NCBI RefSeq assembly: GCF_001590795.1
Contig: NZ_JXDL01000001.1
Location: forward strand, 3,146,431 to 3,196,191
DNA from: Bradyrhizobium sp. AT1
GTDB taxonomy: Bacteria > Pseudomonadota > Alphaproteobacteria > Rhizobiales > Xanthobacteraceae
Length of the DNA stretch: 49,761 bases
Direction of reading: 5' to 3'
The notes under the pieces are model-generated. The model saw nothing but the letters and a program-made list of their open reading frames with translations. It ran no database searches and was not told the DNA's origin. A program made the translations under genes and the position numbers. Below, piece by piece: positions 6,588 through 16,312 of this stretch (position 1 is its first letter; each line of letters starts with the position of its first letter).

Positions 6588-7841
6588 TCAGCCGATCGCC
6601 ACCGACGCTTCCTCGGCCAGTCCGTACACACGCTGCGCCTTGGAAAACCCTGCGATCGGAAACTCGCCGAGCTCGCGCCAGTCGTGGCGGCAGACATTGG
6701 CAAACCCCTCCGAGGCGACGATGGTCCGCCCCAGGCGGCCCGTGATCTTCTCGAGCCTTGCGGCCAGGTTCACGGCGGGGCCGATGCAGGTGAAGTCGAG
6801 GCGGTTGCCGCCGCCGATATTGCCGTAGAGGATGTTGCCGACATGCAGCGCGACGCCGAAGCGGAAGCGCTCGACGACGTCGCCGACCGGAAACGCCAGC
6901 GCCTCGACGCTAGCACGGGATTCGCGCGCCGCTTCCAGCACGCGCGAGCAGACATGGGCGGCGTCGCCGACATATTCGTCGATCGGAAAGACCGCGAGCA
7001 GGCCGTCGCCCATGAACTTCAGCACCTCGCCGCCATGGCCGCGGATCGCGGTGACCTGGCAGTCGAAATAGTGATTGAGGATCTCGACGACGGTCTCGGC
7101 CGGCAGCCGGTCCGACAATGCGGTGAAGCCGCGCAAATCCGACAGCCAGATCGCGGCCTGCATGGTGTCGTTGTGGCCGCGCCGGATCTGGCCACCGAGG
7201 ATGCGCGCACCGGCGCGATTGCCGACATAGGTGTCGAGCAGCATCTCCGCGGTGCGGCGCAGGCTGATGATCTCGCTGACACGCGCGAGCGGTGCAATGA
7301 TGGAGCGGATCGCCGCAATGTTGTCGTCGCTGAAGCCGCCGGGCTGCCGCGTCATCCAGCTTGTCGCGTTGTCGGAGCCGTCGAGGAACGGCAGCGGCAC
7401 CGCGACATAATCGGTCACGCCTTCGGCGCGCATGTCGTTGATGATGGGAAATCGCTGGCTGGCGGGATCGTCGACACGCCCTCTGACCTCCAGCCCCTGC
7501 TCGAATACGATCCGAAGCGGACTCTGGGCGAACGCCGGCGAGTCCAGCACATCGAATTCGACAGTGCCGATTTCGACCTCTCCGCCCTGCCGCCAGATGA
7601 AGTTGCGGCCGAATATTTCGGGGTGGAGCGTGCGGATGAAAATGCCGAACCGCCACAGCGGTAGACCGGCTGCGACCAGACGTTCGCAGAAATCCGCGAT
7701 CATGGCGACTGGCTCTACCGTCGACCAGGCGCCGTCGATCAGCCAGTTAGAGACGCGCTGGAGCTCGGAGCTTTGCATGTCCGCATTTGCGGACGAAGTT
7801 GCGGGATCGTCAAGCTGCGCGGTGGACTGGTACCGCGACAC
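6588..7841 (-). CDS. Class III adenylate/guanylate cyclase
   Basis: A 417-residue protein with a C-terminal class III cyclase domain (about residues 225-400). The metal-binding Asp residues are in LSDLRGF and FMGDG, the base-recognition Lys is in EVLKFMGDG, the second base contact in LDFTCIG, and the transition-state Asn/Arg in AVNLAARLE. All catalytic positions appear intact. The N-terminal 200 residues have no transmembrane helix and look like a sensory domain of the kind often found before Bradyrhizobium cyclases. The start used is GTG 7841; ATG at 7778 (MQSSELQ) is an alternative. It converges with clpS, with a 4 nt gap. Confidence 0.88.
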   Translation of the reverse strand: MSRYQSTAQLDDPATSSANADMQSSELQRVSNWLIDGAWSTVEPVAMIADFCERLVAAGLPLWRFGIFIRTLHPEIFGRNFIWRQGGEVEIGTVEFDVLDSPAFAQSPLRIVFEQGLEVRGRVDDPASQRFPIINDMRAEGVTDYVAVPLPFLDGSDNATSWMTRQPGGFSDDNIAAIRSIIAPLARVSEIISLRRTAEMLLDTYVGNRAGARILGGQIRRGHNDTMQAAIWLSDLRGFTALSDRLPAETVVEILNHYFDCQVTAIRGHGGEVLKFMGDGLLAVFPIDEYVGDAAHVCSRVLEAARESRASVEALAFPVGDVVERFRFGVALHVGNILYGNIGGGNRLDFTCIGPAVNLAARLEKITGRLGRTIVASEGFANVCRHDWRELGEFPIAGFSKAQRVYGLAEEASVAIG

Positions 7842-7858
7842 GGACGCCCTACTCGGCG

Positions 7859-8947
7859 CTAGCGCCCGACCTGCCCGCGATCCCGAATGAAATGATCGGC
7901 CAGCACGCAGGCCATCATGGCTTCGCCGACGGGAACGGCGCGGATGCCGACGCAGGGGTCGTGACGGCCTTTCGTGAAGATTTCGGTGTCGGCGCCCTTG
8001 CGATCAACGGTCAGACGCGGCTGCAGGATCGACGAGGTCGGCTTCACCGCGAAGCGCACCACCACCGGCTGCCCCGTGGAGATGCCGCCCAGCACGCCGC
8101 CGGCATGGTTGGACAGGAAGCGCGTGCCGTCATTGCCGGTGCGCATCTCGTCGGCGTTCTCCTCCCCGGTCAATTCCGCCGCGCCAAAACCGGCGCCGAT
8201 CTCGACGCCTTTCACCGCGTTGATGGTCATCATCGCGCCCGCCAGATCGGAATCGAGCTTGGCGTAGATCGGCGCACCGAGGCCGGCAGGCACGCCTTCG
8301 GCGACGACCTCGATCACCGCGCCGATCGAGGAGCCGCTCTTGCGGATGCCGTCGAGATAGGTCTCGAAAAACGCGGCCTTGTCCTTGTCCGGGCAGAAGA
8401 ACGGATTCCTGGCGATCTCGTCCCAGTCCCACTTGGCGCGGTCGATCTTGTGCGGGCCCATCTGCACCAGAGCGCCGCGCACGCGGACGTCAGGCAGCAC
8501 CTTTCGCGCGATCGCGCCAGCAGCGACGCGCGTCGCGGTCTCGCGCGCCGAGGAGCGGCCGCCGCCGCGATAGTCGCGCAGGCCGTATTTGGCTTCATAG
8601 GTGAAGTCGGCATGACCGGGACGAAACTTGTCCTTGATCTCGGAATAGTCCTTCGAGCGCTGGTCGGTGTTCTCGATCAGCAGCCCGATCGGCGTGCCCG
8701 TCGTCACCTGCACGCCGGTCTCCGGATGCGCCATCACGCCGGACAGGATCTTGACCTGGTCCGGCTCCTGGCGCTGGGTGGTGAAGCGCGACTGGCCGGG
8801 CCGGCGGCGGTCGAGATCGCCTTGGATGTCGGCCTCGGTGAGTGGGATCATGGGCGGACAGCCGTCGACCACGCAGCCGATTGCTACCCCATGGCTCTCG
8901 CCGAAGGTGGTGACGCGGAACATGTGGCCGAAGGTGTTGAAGGACAT
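7859..8947 (-). CDS. aroC: Chorismate synthase
   Basis: This is a full-length (362-residue) chorismate synthase, which converts 5-enolpyruvylshikimate-3-phosphate to chorismate with reduced FMN. The family signature at the start ([17 protein letters not shown]) and the segments [32 protein letters not shown] and [17 protein letters not shown] are all present. ATG at 8947. The cyclase gene lies 17 nt downstream on the same strand, so co-transcription is possible although the functions are unrelated. Confidence 0.97.
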   Translation of the reverse strand: MSFNTFGHMFRVTTFGESHGVAIGCVVDGCPPMIPLTEADIQGDLDRRRPGQSRFTTQRQEPDQVKILSGVMAHPETGVQVTTGTPIGLLIENTDQRSKDYSEIKDKFRPGHADFTYEAKYGLRDYRGGGRSSARETATRVAAGAIARKVLPDVRVRGALVQMGPHKIDRAKWDWDEIARNPFFCPDKDKAAFFETYLDGIRKSGSSIGAVIEVVAEGVPAGLGAPIYAKLDSDLAGAMMTINAVKGVEIGAGFGAAELTGEENADEMRTGNDGTRFLSNHAGGVLGGISTGQPVVVRFAVKPTSSILQPRLTVDRKGADTEIFTKGRHDPCVGIRAVPVGEAMMACVLADHFIRDRGQVGR

Positions 8948-9043
8948 CGCTGCTCGCTGGCTTGGTCAGTGTGTGGTAACGCGCCCCCGATGGAGGGTCA
9001 AATGCCGACCACGGGCCGGGGCAAGACAGCGGAGGGGGCACCG

Positions 9044-9643
9044 CTAGCTGAACTTATCCAGCCGCCCCTCGCGAAACACGTAGACGGCACCCTGCTGGAT
9101 ATAGAGCTCAGCGGCACTGGCCGGCGTTTCCAGCCCCAAGGACACCATCAGGGCCCGGCACGTGCCGCCATGGGCGACCGCGACGGTGTCGGCCTGGAGC
9201 TGGTCGTACCAGGCGCGCACGCGAACCTGCACATCGGCATAGGTCTCCCCACCCGCGGGGCCCACCGTCCATTTGTCGGCGAGGCGCCTGGCGTAGATCT
9301 CGGGATCAGTTGCCTCGCTCTCGGCCAGCGTCAGCCCTTCCCAGCTGCCGTAGCCGATCTCGCGCAGCCGGTCGTCAAGCGCGTAATCCGCCACCGGCAG
9401 TTCGAGCTTGCCGCGCGCGAGTTCCATGGTTTGGCGCGCACGGCCGAGCGGGCTCGACACATACGGCAATGCCGCCTTGTCGCGCCCCTCGCGCTTGAAC
9501 AAGTCGGCGAGGATGCTGCCGGCCTGGATGGCCTGATCGCGCCCGCGCGCGTTCAGCGGAATATCCTTGGTGCCCTGAAGCCTGCCGAGCGCATTCCACT
9601 CGGTCTCGCCGTGGCGAAGATAGTAGATCGTGGGCACGGCCAT
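9044..9643 (-). CDS. Histidine phosphatase (phosphoglycerate mutase-like)
   Basis: A 199-residue protein of the histidine phosphatase superfamily. The phospho-accepting motif LRHGETEWN is at residues 9-17, and the second catalytic His is in AVAHGGTCRAL near the C-terminus. The ATG at 9643 is preferred because the motif follows at the usual distance and the gene then does not overlap fabI; an extended frame reaches 9691 but runs into the end of fabI. Members are broad phosphatases or mutases; the substrate cannot be told. It sits 13 nt after fabI on the same strand. Confidence 0.9.
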   Translation of the reverse strand: MAVPTIYYLRHGETEWNALGRLQGTKDIPLNARGRDQAIQAGSILADLFKREGRDKAALPYVSSPLGRARQTMELARGKLELPVADYALDDRLREIGYGSWEGLTLAESEATDPEIYARRLADKWTVGPAGGETYADVQVRVRAWYDQLQADTVAVAHGGTCRALMVSLGLETPASAAELYIQQGAVYVFREGRLDKFS

Positions 9644-9656
9644 TCCGGATCTGAAA

Positions 9657-10472
9657 CTAGTCCTTGCCGCCGAACGAGATATCCGGGGCATCGGGCCGCT
9701 TCATGCCCAGCACGTGATAGCCGGAATCGACGTGATGCACTTCGCCGGTGACGCCGCGCGACAGGTCGGAGAGCAGATACAGCGCGCTGCCGCCAACATC
9801 CTCGGTCGACACGTTGCGCCGCATCGGCGAATTGTTCTCGTTCCATTTCAGGATATAGCGGAAGTCACCGATGCCGGAGGCGGCGAGCGTCTTGATGGGA
9901 CCTGCCGAGATCGCGTTGACGCGGATGTTCTTCTCGCCGAGATCGGCGGCGAGATAGCGCACGCTGGCCTCGAGCGCCGCCTTGGCCACGCCCATCACGT
10001 TGTAATGCGGCATCCACTTCTCGGCGCCATAGTAGCTGAGCGTGATCATCGAGCCGCCATCCGTCATCAGCTTCTCGGCGCGCTGCGCCACCGCCGTGAA
10101 CGAATAGCAGGAGATCAGCATCGACTTGGAGAAGTTCTCCGCCGTGGTGTCGACATAGCGGCCTTCCAGCTGCTCGCCATAGGCGATCGCGTGCACCAGG
10201 AAGTCGATCTTGCCCCACTTCTCCTGCAGCACCGCAAAGGCTGCGTCGATGGTCGCGGCATCGGTGACGTCGCAATGGCCGAGCACCAGGCCGCCGATCT
10301 CGGCGGCGAGCGGCTCGACGCGCTTCTTCAGCGCATCGCCCTGATAGGTGAAGGCGAGCTCGGCGCCGGCGGCGTGGCATGCCTTGGCAATGCCCCAGGC
10401 GATCGAGCGGTTGTTGGCAAGGCCGAGGATGACCCCGCGCTTTCCCTGCATCAGACCTGAATTCTGCGCCAT
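9657..10472 (-). CDS. fabI: Enoyl-[acyl-carrier-protein] reductase (NADH)
   Basis: This 271-residue FabI performs the last reduction step of fatty-acid elongation. Diagnostic features: MQGKRGVILGLANNRSIAWG at the nucleotide-binding end, FLVHAIAYGE, LSYYGAEK, and the catalytic Tyr and Lys in YNVMGVAK with six residues between them, the FabI spacing rather than the shorter SDR spacing. The C-terminus, HHVDSGYHVLGM, is typical. ATG 10472. The histidine phosphatase follows closely and is probably co-transcribed. Confidence 0.96.
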   Translation of the reverse strand: MAQNSGLMQGKRGVILGLANNRSIAWGIAKACHAAGAELAFTYQGDALKKRVEPLAAEIGGLVLGHCDVTDAATIDAAFAVLQEKWGKIDFLVHAIAYGEQLEGRYVDTTAENFSKSMLISCYSFTAVAQRAEKLMTDGGSMITLSYYGAEKWMPHYNVMGVAKAALEASVRYLAADLGEKNIRVNAISAGPIKTLAASGIGDFRYILKWNENNSPMRRNVSTEDVGGSALYLLSDLSRGVTGEVHHVDSGYHVLGMKRPDAPDISFGGKD

Positions 10473-10645
10473 TTTTGCACGTCCCGTCGAACTCTTGATG
10501 AGATTTGGAGGTACACCAGCCCTCCCCTGCGGTACAGCCCTAATACGCCGCGTTAACGCTGTTTCGAGCGCCGGAATAGCCGTTCCACTCGGGTGTTATG
10601 ATCGCTATGGGCGCTCGCGCCCGACACCAGGACGTCAAGACCGCA

Positions 10646-11134
10646 ATGAGTGCGTTTCGCCAGAGTGTGGAAGCCATGATCCCGGCGTTGCGACGCTACG
10701 CTCGCGCGCTGACGCGCGACGCGGACGCGGCCGACGATCTGGTACAGGACACGCTGGTGCGGGCACTGCGATCGGAGCGGTTGTTTCTCGGAGGCGATGT
10801 CAGGAGCTGGCTCTACACGATCCTGACCAACCTCAACAAGAATCGGCGGCGCTCGCTGGCGAGGCGGCCGCAGTTCATGCAGCTGACCGAGAACAACCCG
10901 GATGCCAGCGGCACCGAAGCCGAAGGGCGCGACATCGAGAGGGCGCTGGCGACGCTGGTCGAGGAGCAGCGCTCGGTGCTGCTGCTGGTCATGCTGGAAG
11001 GCATGAGCTACCGCGAGGTCGCCGATATCCAGGGCGTGCCGATCGGCACCGTGATGTCGCGCCTGGCCCGCGCCCGCGCCCACGTCAAGGCGTCGCTGGA
11101 AGGCGAGCGCCCGACGCTCAGGCGGGTGAAATGA
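10646..11134 (+). CDS. ECF-type RNA polymerase sigma factor
   Basis: A 162-residue group IV sigma factor. Region 2 is visible as LRRYARALTRDADAADDLVQ (core binding and -10 recognition), followed by VRSWLYTILTNL. Region 4, with a helix-turn-helix (SYREVADIQGVPIGTVMSRL), contacts the -35 element. The ATG at 10646 is chosen; an earlier ATG at 10598 in the same frame would add 16 poorly fitting residues. It is followed after 106 nt by a membrane anti-sigma gene, so the two probably form a regulator pair. I could not identify its own promoter motif. Confidence 0.92.
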   Translation: MSAFRQSVEAMIPALRRYARALTRDADAADDLVQDTLVRALRSERLFLGGDVRSWLYTILTNLNKNRRRSLARRPQFMQLTENNPDASGTEAEGRDIERALATLVEEQRSVLLLVMLEGMSYREVADIQGVPIGTVMSRLARARAHVKASLEGERPTLRRVK

Positions 11135-11240
11135 TGGCAGGGTTGATGCATTGCGTAGCATCCGCCGGCAGCGTGCCGATGAGCGACGCGAAGTTGTACT
11201 TTGAACGATATTGTGGGCGACAGAGCCAGAGACGATCGAC

Positions 11241-12011
11241 ATGAACGACCGCAAGATTCCAGTGACCGAGGACGAACTGCACGCCTATGTCGACGGCGAG
11301 CTGCCGGCCGAGCGCCGCGCCGACGTCGAGGCCTGGCTGGCCGCCCATCCTGACGAGGCCGAACGCGTGCAGTCCTGGCGGGCCATGGCGGAGATGCTGC
11401 ACGCCCGCTACGATTCCATCGCCCAGGAGCCGGTGCCGGCGCGGCTGGAGCTCGAGCGGCTGGAACGCCGCCCGCGGCAATGGCTCTATGGCGCCGCCGC
11501 CGCTGTCCTGGTTGCTTTCGTCGCCGGCGGCACGGCCGGCTGGGTCGCGCATGGCGCCGCCAGCGCACCCTCGACCTTCCAGAACTTTACGGCAGATGCG
11601 CTCGATGCCCACCGCCTCTATGTCGTCGAGGTCCGTCACCCCGTCGAGGTCGGCGGCAACGAGCGCGACCATCTCCAGGCTTGGCTGACCCGGCGTTGCG
11701 GCTGGACGGTGTTCGCGCCGAATCTGGAAGCGAGCGGGCTGAAGCTGGTCGGTGGCCGGCTGTTGCCGGGGCCGAGCGGCCCGGCCTCGTTCCTGATGTA
11801 TGAGGGCGCCTCTGGCGAGCGCTACACGATCTACACTGCCAAGACCGAGAATGGTGCAACGCAAATGCGCTACGCCAAAACGGACAAGGACGGCGCGCTG
11901 TTCTGGGCCGAGCGCGGTGTCGGCTACGTCGTCAGCGGCGGCGGTGATCGCGACCGCCTGACCAAGGTGGCGCAGGCCGTGTACGATCAGGCCGAGAAAA
12001 ACGGCACCTAG
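11241..12011 (+). CDS. Membrane anti-sigma factor partner
   Basis: A 256-residue protein with a cytoplasmic N-terminal anti-sigma domain (DELHAYVDGELPAERRADVE, the helix pattern of RsiW/ChrR-like inhibitors but without the Zn-binding Cys pair), one transmembrane helix near residues 76-99, and a C-terminal domain of about 150 residues that should lie in the periplasm. Position and topology make it the likely inhibitor of the sigma factor encoded just upstream. ATG 11241; an upstream in-frame TTG at 11211 is less likely. Confidence 0.85.
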   Translation: MNDRKIPVTEDELHAYVDGELPAERRADVEAWLAAHPDEAERVQSWRAMAEMLHARYDSIAQEPVPARLELERLERRPRQWLYGAAAAVLVAFVAGGTAGWVAHGAASAPSTFQNFTADALDAHRLYVVEVRHPVEVGGNERDHLQAWLTRRCGWTVFAPNLEASGLKLVGGRLLPGPSGPASFLMYEGASGERYTIYTAKTENGATQMRYAKTDKDGALFWAERGVGYVVSGGGDRDRLTKVAQAVYDQAEKNGT

Positions 12012-12426
12012 CGACTGCGCGAGCGCGGTGCCCAGATTCCGACATTGAAAATTTGGAATGAAGACATCGGCGCGTCTCATTATCGCACCGGATGATCACG
12101 CGAAAATGAGCAGCGTTCGATCCGCCGATCGACGCGGGCGGCCTCGATTGGGGTTTTTGGTACCGCGCTGGTCCCCCTCTCGAGGCCGCACCTTTTTATC
12201 GGCTGCCCCGCCGGACAGCCGACACCGTCGAGCATCGAAGCGCTATCACGCCTCGCCTGTATGATGAGCATCATCTCCCGGACGATGCCCTAGGCCTTTC
12301 GGAGAACCCCTTCAGTTCGAATCGCGCCCCAAAGCGCGATGCTTCGCGCTTTAGCTCTTTGTTTGGGCATGATCTTTCCGGAAAACCGCTACGCACTTTG
12401 CGCTAACGCGGCCCTCCGGGTCCGGA
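12012..12426. other. 415-nt intergenic region holding a palindromic repeat element
   Basis: There is no convincing gene here. Positions 12012-12330 show no clear structure. From 12331 to the end of dnaJ there is a repeat element, described separately. A GTTCGAATC string at 12316-12324 resembles a tRNA T-loop, but no cloverleaf surrounds it. Confidence 0.6.
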
Positions 12427-12433
12427 TCATGCC
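12331..12433. repeat. Palindromic intergenic repeat overlapping the end of dnaJ
   Basis: Two nested hairpins: AAAGCGCGA (12331-12339) with TCGCGCTTT (12344-12352), and GGCATGATC (12366-12374) with GATCATGCC (12425-12433). The composition resembles a family of short intergenic repeats I know from Bradyrhizobium and Rhodopseudomonas genomes. The right arm covers the stop codon of the dnaJ-like gene (12427-12429), so the element may also end its transcript. Confidence 0.65.
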
Positions 12434-13401
12434 TGGCCAAGCCCGCTACGTGGATTGTAGGGGTGTTGGTCCCGCCACTTTTCCATCAATGCTTCAAGCT
12501 CGGCGTCGTTCCCGTCAGGTAGCATAATCCTGACGGTGACAAAGAGATCCCCGGTTCCGCCTGATTTCGGCAGGCCCTTGCCCTTGAGGCGGAAGGTCCG
12601 GCCACTGGAGGTGTTTTTCGGAACCGAAAGCTCCACGGCATTGCCGAGGGTCGGCACGCGGACCTTACCGCCGAGAACCGCCTCGTAGAGCGTGACCGGC
12701 AGGTCGATGCGCAAGTCGGCGCCCTCGACCTTGAAGAACGGGTGCGGGGCAATGTTGATGGTGATCAGGAGATCGCCGGGCGGATGGCCCTGCGCGGACT
12801 CGCCCTGCCCCCGGAGCCGGATCTGCTGGCCCTCGGTAACGCCGGCCGGAATCTTGACGTTGAGCTCCTTGCCCGTCGGCAGCCGGACGCGCTTCTCGCC
12901 GCCCTTGACCGACTCTTCGAGCGAGACGGACATGGCAACGTTCACGTCGAGATCGAGCCCGACGCCGCCGGTGTCGAACTCGAACTGACCGGCGCCGCCA
13001 GCCCCCGGCCGGGCGCCACGCATCCCGCCGCCGAACATGCTGTTGAGGATATCCTCGAACCCGCCGCCGCCCTGGCCGGGACCGCCGCCGGAACGGAACG
13101 TATAGCTCTCGAACCCGCCGGGACCCGCGCCCGCGCGACCGCGCGGCCCGCCACCGCCCGGAAAACCCTGGAAGCGCGGCTTGCCGTCGGCGTCGATCTC
13201 GCCGCGGTCGAACTGCTTGCGCTTGTCCTCGTCGCCGATGATCTCGTTCGCCGAGTTGATCTCGGAGAAGCGCTCGGCGGCTTTCGGGTCGTCCTTGTTG
13301 CTGTCGGGATGATGCTTCTTGGCAAGCTTGCGATAGGCGCTCTTGATCGCGGCAGCGCTTGCGCTCCGCGGCACCCCCAAGACCTCATAGGGGTCGCGCA
13401 T
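12427..13401 (-). CDS. DnaJ/CbpA-type co-chaperone without zinc finger
   Basis: A 324-residue J-domain protein. The J domain (residues 3-65) holds the HPD tripeptide that stimulates DnaK ([11 protein letters not shown]). A Gly/Phe-rich linker follows (about 70-140), then the two beta-barrel client-binding domains ([20 protein letters not shown] and a C-terminal segment with [18 protein letters not shown]). The four CxxCxGxG zinc motifs of classical DnaJ are absent, so it is the CbpA-like class B type. ATG 13401, preceded by AAGGAGACG. The stop codon lies inside a palindromic repeat. Confidence 0.92.
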   Translation of the reverse strand: MRDPYEVLGVPRSASAAAIKSAYRKLAKKHHPDSNKDDPKAAERFSEINSANEIIGDEDKRKQFDRGEIDADGKPRFQGFPGGGGPRGRAGAGPGGFESYTFRSGGGPGQGGGGFEDILNSMFGGGMRGARPGAGGAGQFEFDTGGVGLDLDVNVAMSVSLEESVKGGEKRVRLPTGKELNVKIPAGVTEGQQIRLRGQGESAQGHPPGDLLITINIAPHPFFKVEGADLRIDLPVTLYEAVLGGKVRVPTLGNAVELSVPKNTSSGRTFRLKGKGLPKSGGTGDLFVTVRIMLPDGNDAELEALMEKWRDQHPYNPRSGLGQA

Positions 13402-13509
13402 CCGTCACGTCTCCTTCAAGAATCGAATTGTTCAAAGGGCTCCCCGCCCCACCTGCGAACCATGTGGGGGTGGAGTGGCATTTTTGCAACTAGGCCTGCA
13501 AACCGAATC

Positions 13510-13914
13510 CTAGCTCCGCCACGGCTTTAGCGTATGAATCTCCCAACGGCCACGGCTGCTTTGGCAGCCGGCGCCCTGGAGCCAGCTTTCGGTCGTCCCG
13601 TTGACGTAGCTCGCCAGGAAATCGCGGCATTTGCGGCCGTCCTCGGCGGCATAGGACTGCGCGATCGGCGTCACCGAACCGCGCGCCCCGGTCTCCGGAT
13701 TCTCCCAATGCTGGCTGGAATCCCTATCGCCCTTGCTGAGGACGTCGGAGGCGGCGTTGCGGGCGAAGGCGAGATCGGTCTCGGTTGGCGGGGCGTCCTT
13801 CGGCCGCGCGATCGAACCGGTGAGGTCGCTGTCGTCGGCCTTGGCATAGGCGCTGGTGTCATTGCGGGAAAAGCTGCAGCCGCCGGTGCCGAGCCCGATC
13901 AAAATCATCGTCAT
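13510..13914 (-). CDS. RT0821/Lpp0805-type surface lipoprotein
   Basis: A 134-residue lipoprotein: a hydrophobic start ([13 protein letters not shown]) ends in a lipobox Cys. The mature part has the conserved core [13 protein letters not shown], then [11 protein letters not shown] and a Trp-rich end, as in the RT0821/Lpp0805 surface protein family of unknown function. Two Cys residues in the core could form a disulfide. The ATG at 13914 gives a short signal; GTG 13917 is equally possible, and a TTG at 14013 would give a longer and less convincing N-terminus. It is divergent from pdxH, and the 113 nt between should hold both promoters. Confidence 0.72.
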   Translation of the reverse strand: MTMILIGLGTGGCSFSRNDTSAYAKADDSDLTGSIARPKDAPPTETDLAFARNAASDVLSKGDRDSSQHWENPETGARGSVTPIAQSYAAEDGRKCRDFLASYVNGTTESWLQGAGCQSSRGRWEIHTLKPWRS

Positions 13915-14027
13915 CACGAAGCCTGATGGCCGGATCGCCGATAGGCCAACGCATCCCCATGCCCTATATAGGGCGGCAGCGGACAACAACGCGTTTTGGG
14001 CCGCGGGACGCAACTCGGACTCCAGAC

Positions 14028-14669
14028 ATGACCGACACGACCTCGATCAAACACCAGACACCCTTAACATCCGGTGATTTTACCGCCGCCGACGAACCAT
14101 TTGCGCTGTTCGAGGCCTGGTTGAACGAGGCGATCAAGAGCGAGCCAAACGATCCGAACGCGATGGCGCTCGCAACCGTCGACCCCGACGGGCTGCCTGA
14201 CGTGCGCATGGTGCTGATGAAGGGCTTCGATACCGAAGGTTTCGTCTTCTACAGCCACATCGCGAGCCAAAAGGGACGCGAACTCGCCGCAAATCCTAAG
14301 GCAGCGTTACTTTTTCACTGGAAGTCGCTGCGCCGTCAGGTCCGCATCCGCGGCAACGTGACGCCGGTGACCGACGCTGAGGCCGACGCCTATTTCGCCA
14401 CCCGTCCCAAGCAGGCGCAGATCGGCGCCTGGGCGAGCAAGCAGTCGCAGGAGCTGGAAAGCCGCTTCGCTTTCGAACAAGCCATCGCGAAAGTCGCGGC
14501 CAGACACGTCATCGGCGACGTGCCGCGGCCGCCGGGCTGGAGCGGCTGGCGCATCACGCCCGCGCGGATCGAGTTCTGGCACGACCGCCCATTCCGTCTG
14601 CACGACCGCATCGAATTTCGCCGTGACGCGGCCGGCCAACCGTGGTCCAAGACGCGGATGTATCCTTAA
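14028..14669 (+). CDS. pdxH: Pyridoxamine 5'-phosphate oxidase
   Basis: A 213-residue PdxH, the FMN enzyme that oxidises pyridoxamine or pyridoxine 5'-phosphate to pyridoxal 5'-phosphate. Key segments are present: [33 protein letters not shown], the FMN-binding block [15 protein letters not shown], and a C-terminal [11 protein letters not shown] ending in W-S-K-T-R-M-Y-P. The ATG at 14028 matches the family's length. An SDR gene follows after 21 nt and is probably in the same operon. Confidence 0.96.
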   Translation: MTDTTSIKHQTPLTSGDFTAADEPFALFEAWLNEAIKSEPNDPNAMALATVDPDGLPDVRMVLMKGFDTEGFVFYSHIASQKGRELAANPKAALLFHWKSLRRQVRIRGNVTPVTDAEADAYFATRPKQAQIGAWASKQSQELESRFAFEQAIAKVAARHVIGDVPRPPGWSGWRITPARIEFWHDRPFRLHDRIEFRRDAAGQPWSKTRMYP

Positions 14670-14690
14670 AGCTTTGGGCCGACCTGAAAG

Positions 14691-15449
14691 ATGTCCATGC
14701 CGCATTCGTCCAATGCGCCGCGCCGTACGCTGCTCCTGACCGGAGCCAGCCGCGGTATCGGCCACGCCACCGTGATCCGCTTCTCCTCGGCGGGCTGGCG
14801 CGTCATCACCTGCTCGCGGCATCCCTTTCCGGAGGACTGCCCGTGGGACGCAGGACCCGAGGACCACATCCAGGTCGATCTCAGCAATCCCGCGGACACG
14901 ACACGCGCGATCTCCGATATCCGCGACCGGCTCGAAGGCGGCGTGCTGCATGCGCTGGTCAACAACGCCGCGATCTCGCCGAAGGGCCCCGGCGGCTCCC
15001 GGCTCGGCTCGGTCGACACCGATCTCGATACCTGGACCCACGTCTTCCACGTCAACTTCTTCGCGCCGATCATGATCGCGCGCGGGCTGATCGAGGAATT
15101 GAAGGCGGCCAAGGGCTCGGTCGTGAACGTCACCTCGATCGCCGGCTCGCGCGTGCACCCGTTCGCGGGCGCCGCCTACGCCACATCGAAGGCCGCGCTC
15201 GCCTCGCTGACGCGCGAGATGGCGTCCGATTTCGGCCGCGTCGGCGTGCGCGTGAATGCGATCGCGCCGGGCGAGATCGACACCTCGATCCTGTCGCCGG
15301 GCACCGAGAAGATCGTCGAGCAGCAGATCCCGCTGCATCGCCTCGGCACGCCCGACGAGGTCGCCAAGATCATCTACGTGCTGTGCACGGACACCAGCTC
15401 CTACGTCAACGGCGCCGAGATCCACATCAACGGCGGCCAGCACGTCTGA
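14691..15449 (+). CDS. Short-chain dehydrogenase/reductase
   Basis: A 252-residue classical SDR. The cofactor motif TGASRGIG (residues 18-25), the NNAAIS block, a catalytic Ser in VTSIAGS and the active-site YATSK are intact, and the end (YVNGAEIHINGGQHV) is typical. The Arg after TGAS favours NADP(H). The substrate is not readable. It follows pdxH by 21 nt, so co-transcription is likely, but a link to vitamin B6 is only positional. Confidence 0.9.
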   Translation: MSMPHSSNAPRRTLLLTGASRGIGHATVIRFSSAGWRVITCSRHPFPEDCPWDAGPEDHIQVDLSNPADTTRAISDIRDRLEGGVLHALVNNAAISPKGPGGSRLGSVDTDLDTWTHVFHVNFFAPIMIARGLIEELKAAKGSVVNVTSIAGSRVHPFAGAAYATSKAALASLTREMASDFGRVGVRVNAIAPGEIDTSILSPGTEKIVEQQIPLHRLGTPDEVAKIIYVLCTDTSSYVNGAEIHINGGQHV

Positions 15450-16093
15450 TCGGTTCGCGTCATTGCGCGGCCGGGATGGAGCAAGGGCGACGACGCCTCT
15501 CTCGTGTCCCGGACGCGCTGCGGCACGCAGTGACGCTGCGCAGAGCCGGGACCCAGAGGCGGCGGGCACGCGGCCAAATGGGCCCCGGCTCTGCAGCGCA
15601 CCGTCAAAGTGACGCTGCGCCGCGTCCGGGGCACGAGGGCGGAGTGTGGCGCACGCTCTTCTCCACGTCATTGCGAGGAGCCCTCGCGACGAAGCAATCC
15701 AGAATCTTTTCGCGGAGGGATTCTGGATTGCCAAGGCTTCGGAGGACAAGTCGCTGCGCTCGCAAGACGACCTCGAGATCGCCCCTCTTGGAGAGCCGGG
15801 ATGAGCGACACATACGCCGAAACCGAATTTCGGTAAATTGGAATATTTTCGCAGTGAGGGATTGACAGCGTCACCGGGTGTTTTGCCCGTCGGGCGACGA
15901 CGAGGCTCGGGCCGGGCGCTGGCATCCGCGGCGTGGCTGCAACGGCGTCCTCTCCCGGAGATAAGCGGACTGGACGGAACGCCATGGCTTGAACATCAGA
16001 GGCGCCGCTGAATCTCAACGGGCTCGCGAGAGGGAAGCAAGGCGATCCAGACAACGCCGCCGCAAGACCTGGATCGCCCTCGCCTTCCGTTCC
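15450..16093. other. 644-nt gene-free region made of intergenic repeats
   Basis: No credible gene. Positions 15462-15660 have phrases such as GTCCCGGACGCGCTGCGGCACG and CGCGTCCGGGGCACGAG in opposite orientations. Positions 15670-15770 hold a second repeat with an exact 13-bp inverted pair, GCAATCCAGAATC (15694-15706) and GATTCTGGATTGC (15719-15731). Such elements recur between genes in this genus. I see nothing in 15835-16093 apart from the 3' flank of the next gene. Confidence 0.6.
15694..15731. repeat. Inverted-repeat intergenic element core
   Basis: An exact 13-nt inverted repeat with a 12-nt loop, embedded in CATTGCGAGGAGCC-type sequence that resembles the dispersed repeats of rhizobial genomes. 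It could form a hairpin in RNA from either strand. Confidence 0.7.
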
Positions 16094-16312
16094 TCAATCG
16101 ATTCGAATCCGACGTGACCGGTCGCGCGGCCGCGGAGCGGCCGTGCTGAATGCAGTCGAGCAATCGTCGTCGTTCTCACCGTCGAGCAGCGGAGCACCAC
16201 AGTGCCGGCACATGCGCGCCGACATCGACGACGCCTTGCCGCTCGTCATCGCCTGACGATAGTTCGCCAGATCGATGACGTTGCGGGGCGACGTTATGTG
16301 TTTTTCAACCAT
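16094..16312 (-). CDS. Small unknown protein with a possible zinc site
   Basis: A 72-residue polypeptide with an ATG at 16312. It contains C-R-H-C-G-A-P-L-L-D-G-E followed by D-D-D-C, so three Cys and one His could bind zinc, and an Arg-rich tail. I believe similar small proteins occur in Bradyrhizobium but cannot confirm it here. No function is proposed. About 180 nt without a gene lies between it and corA on the same strand. Confidence 0.55.
   Translation of the reverse strand: MVEKHITSPRNVIDLANYRQAMTSGKASSMSARMCRHCGAPLLDGENDDDCSTAFSTAAPRPRDRSRRIRID

Noticed and set aside
7787..9751. Very long open frame on the plus strand over aroC and the histidine phosphatase
   Set aside because: It is antisense to recognised genes, has an Ala/Arg/Gly/His-rich composition typical of high-GC shadow frames, and resembles no family. 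The same holds for other long frames opposite gcdH, ribB and the antiporter.
12313..12330. GTTCGAATC resembling the T-loop of a tRNA
   Set aside because: No matching acceptor, D or anticodon arms in the upstream 80 nt; the string belongs to an intergenic repeat region.
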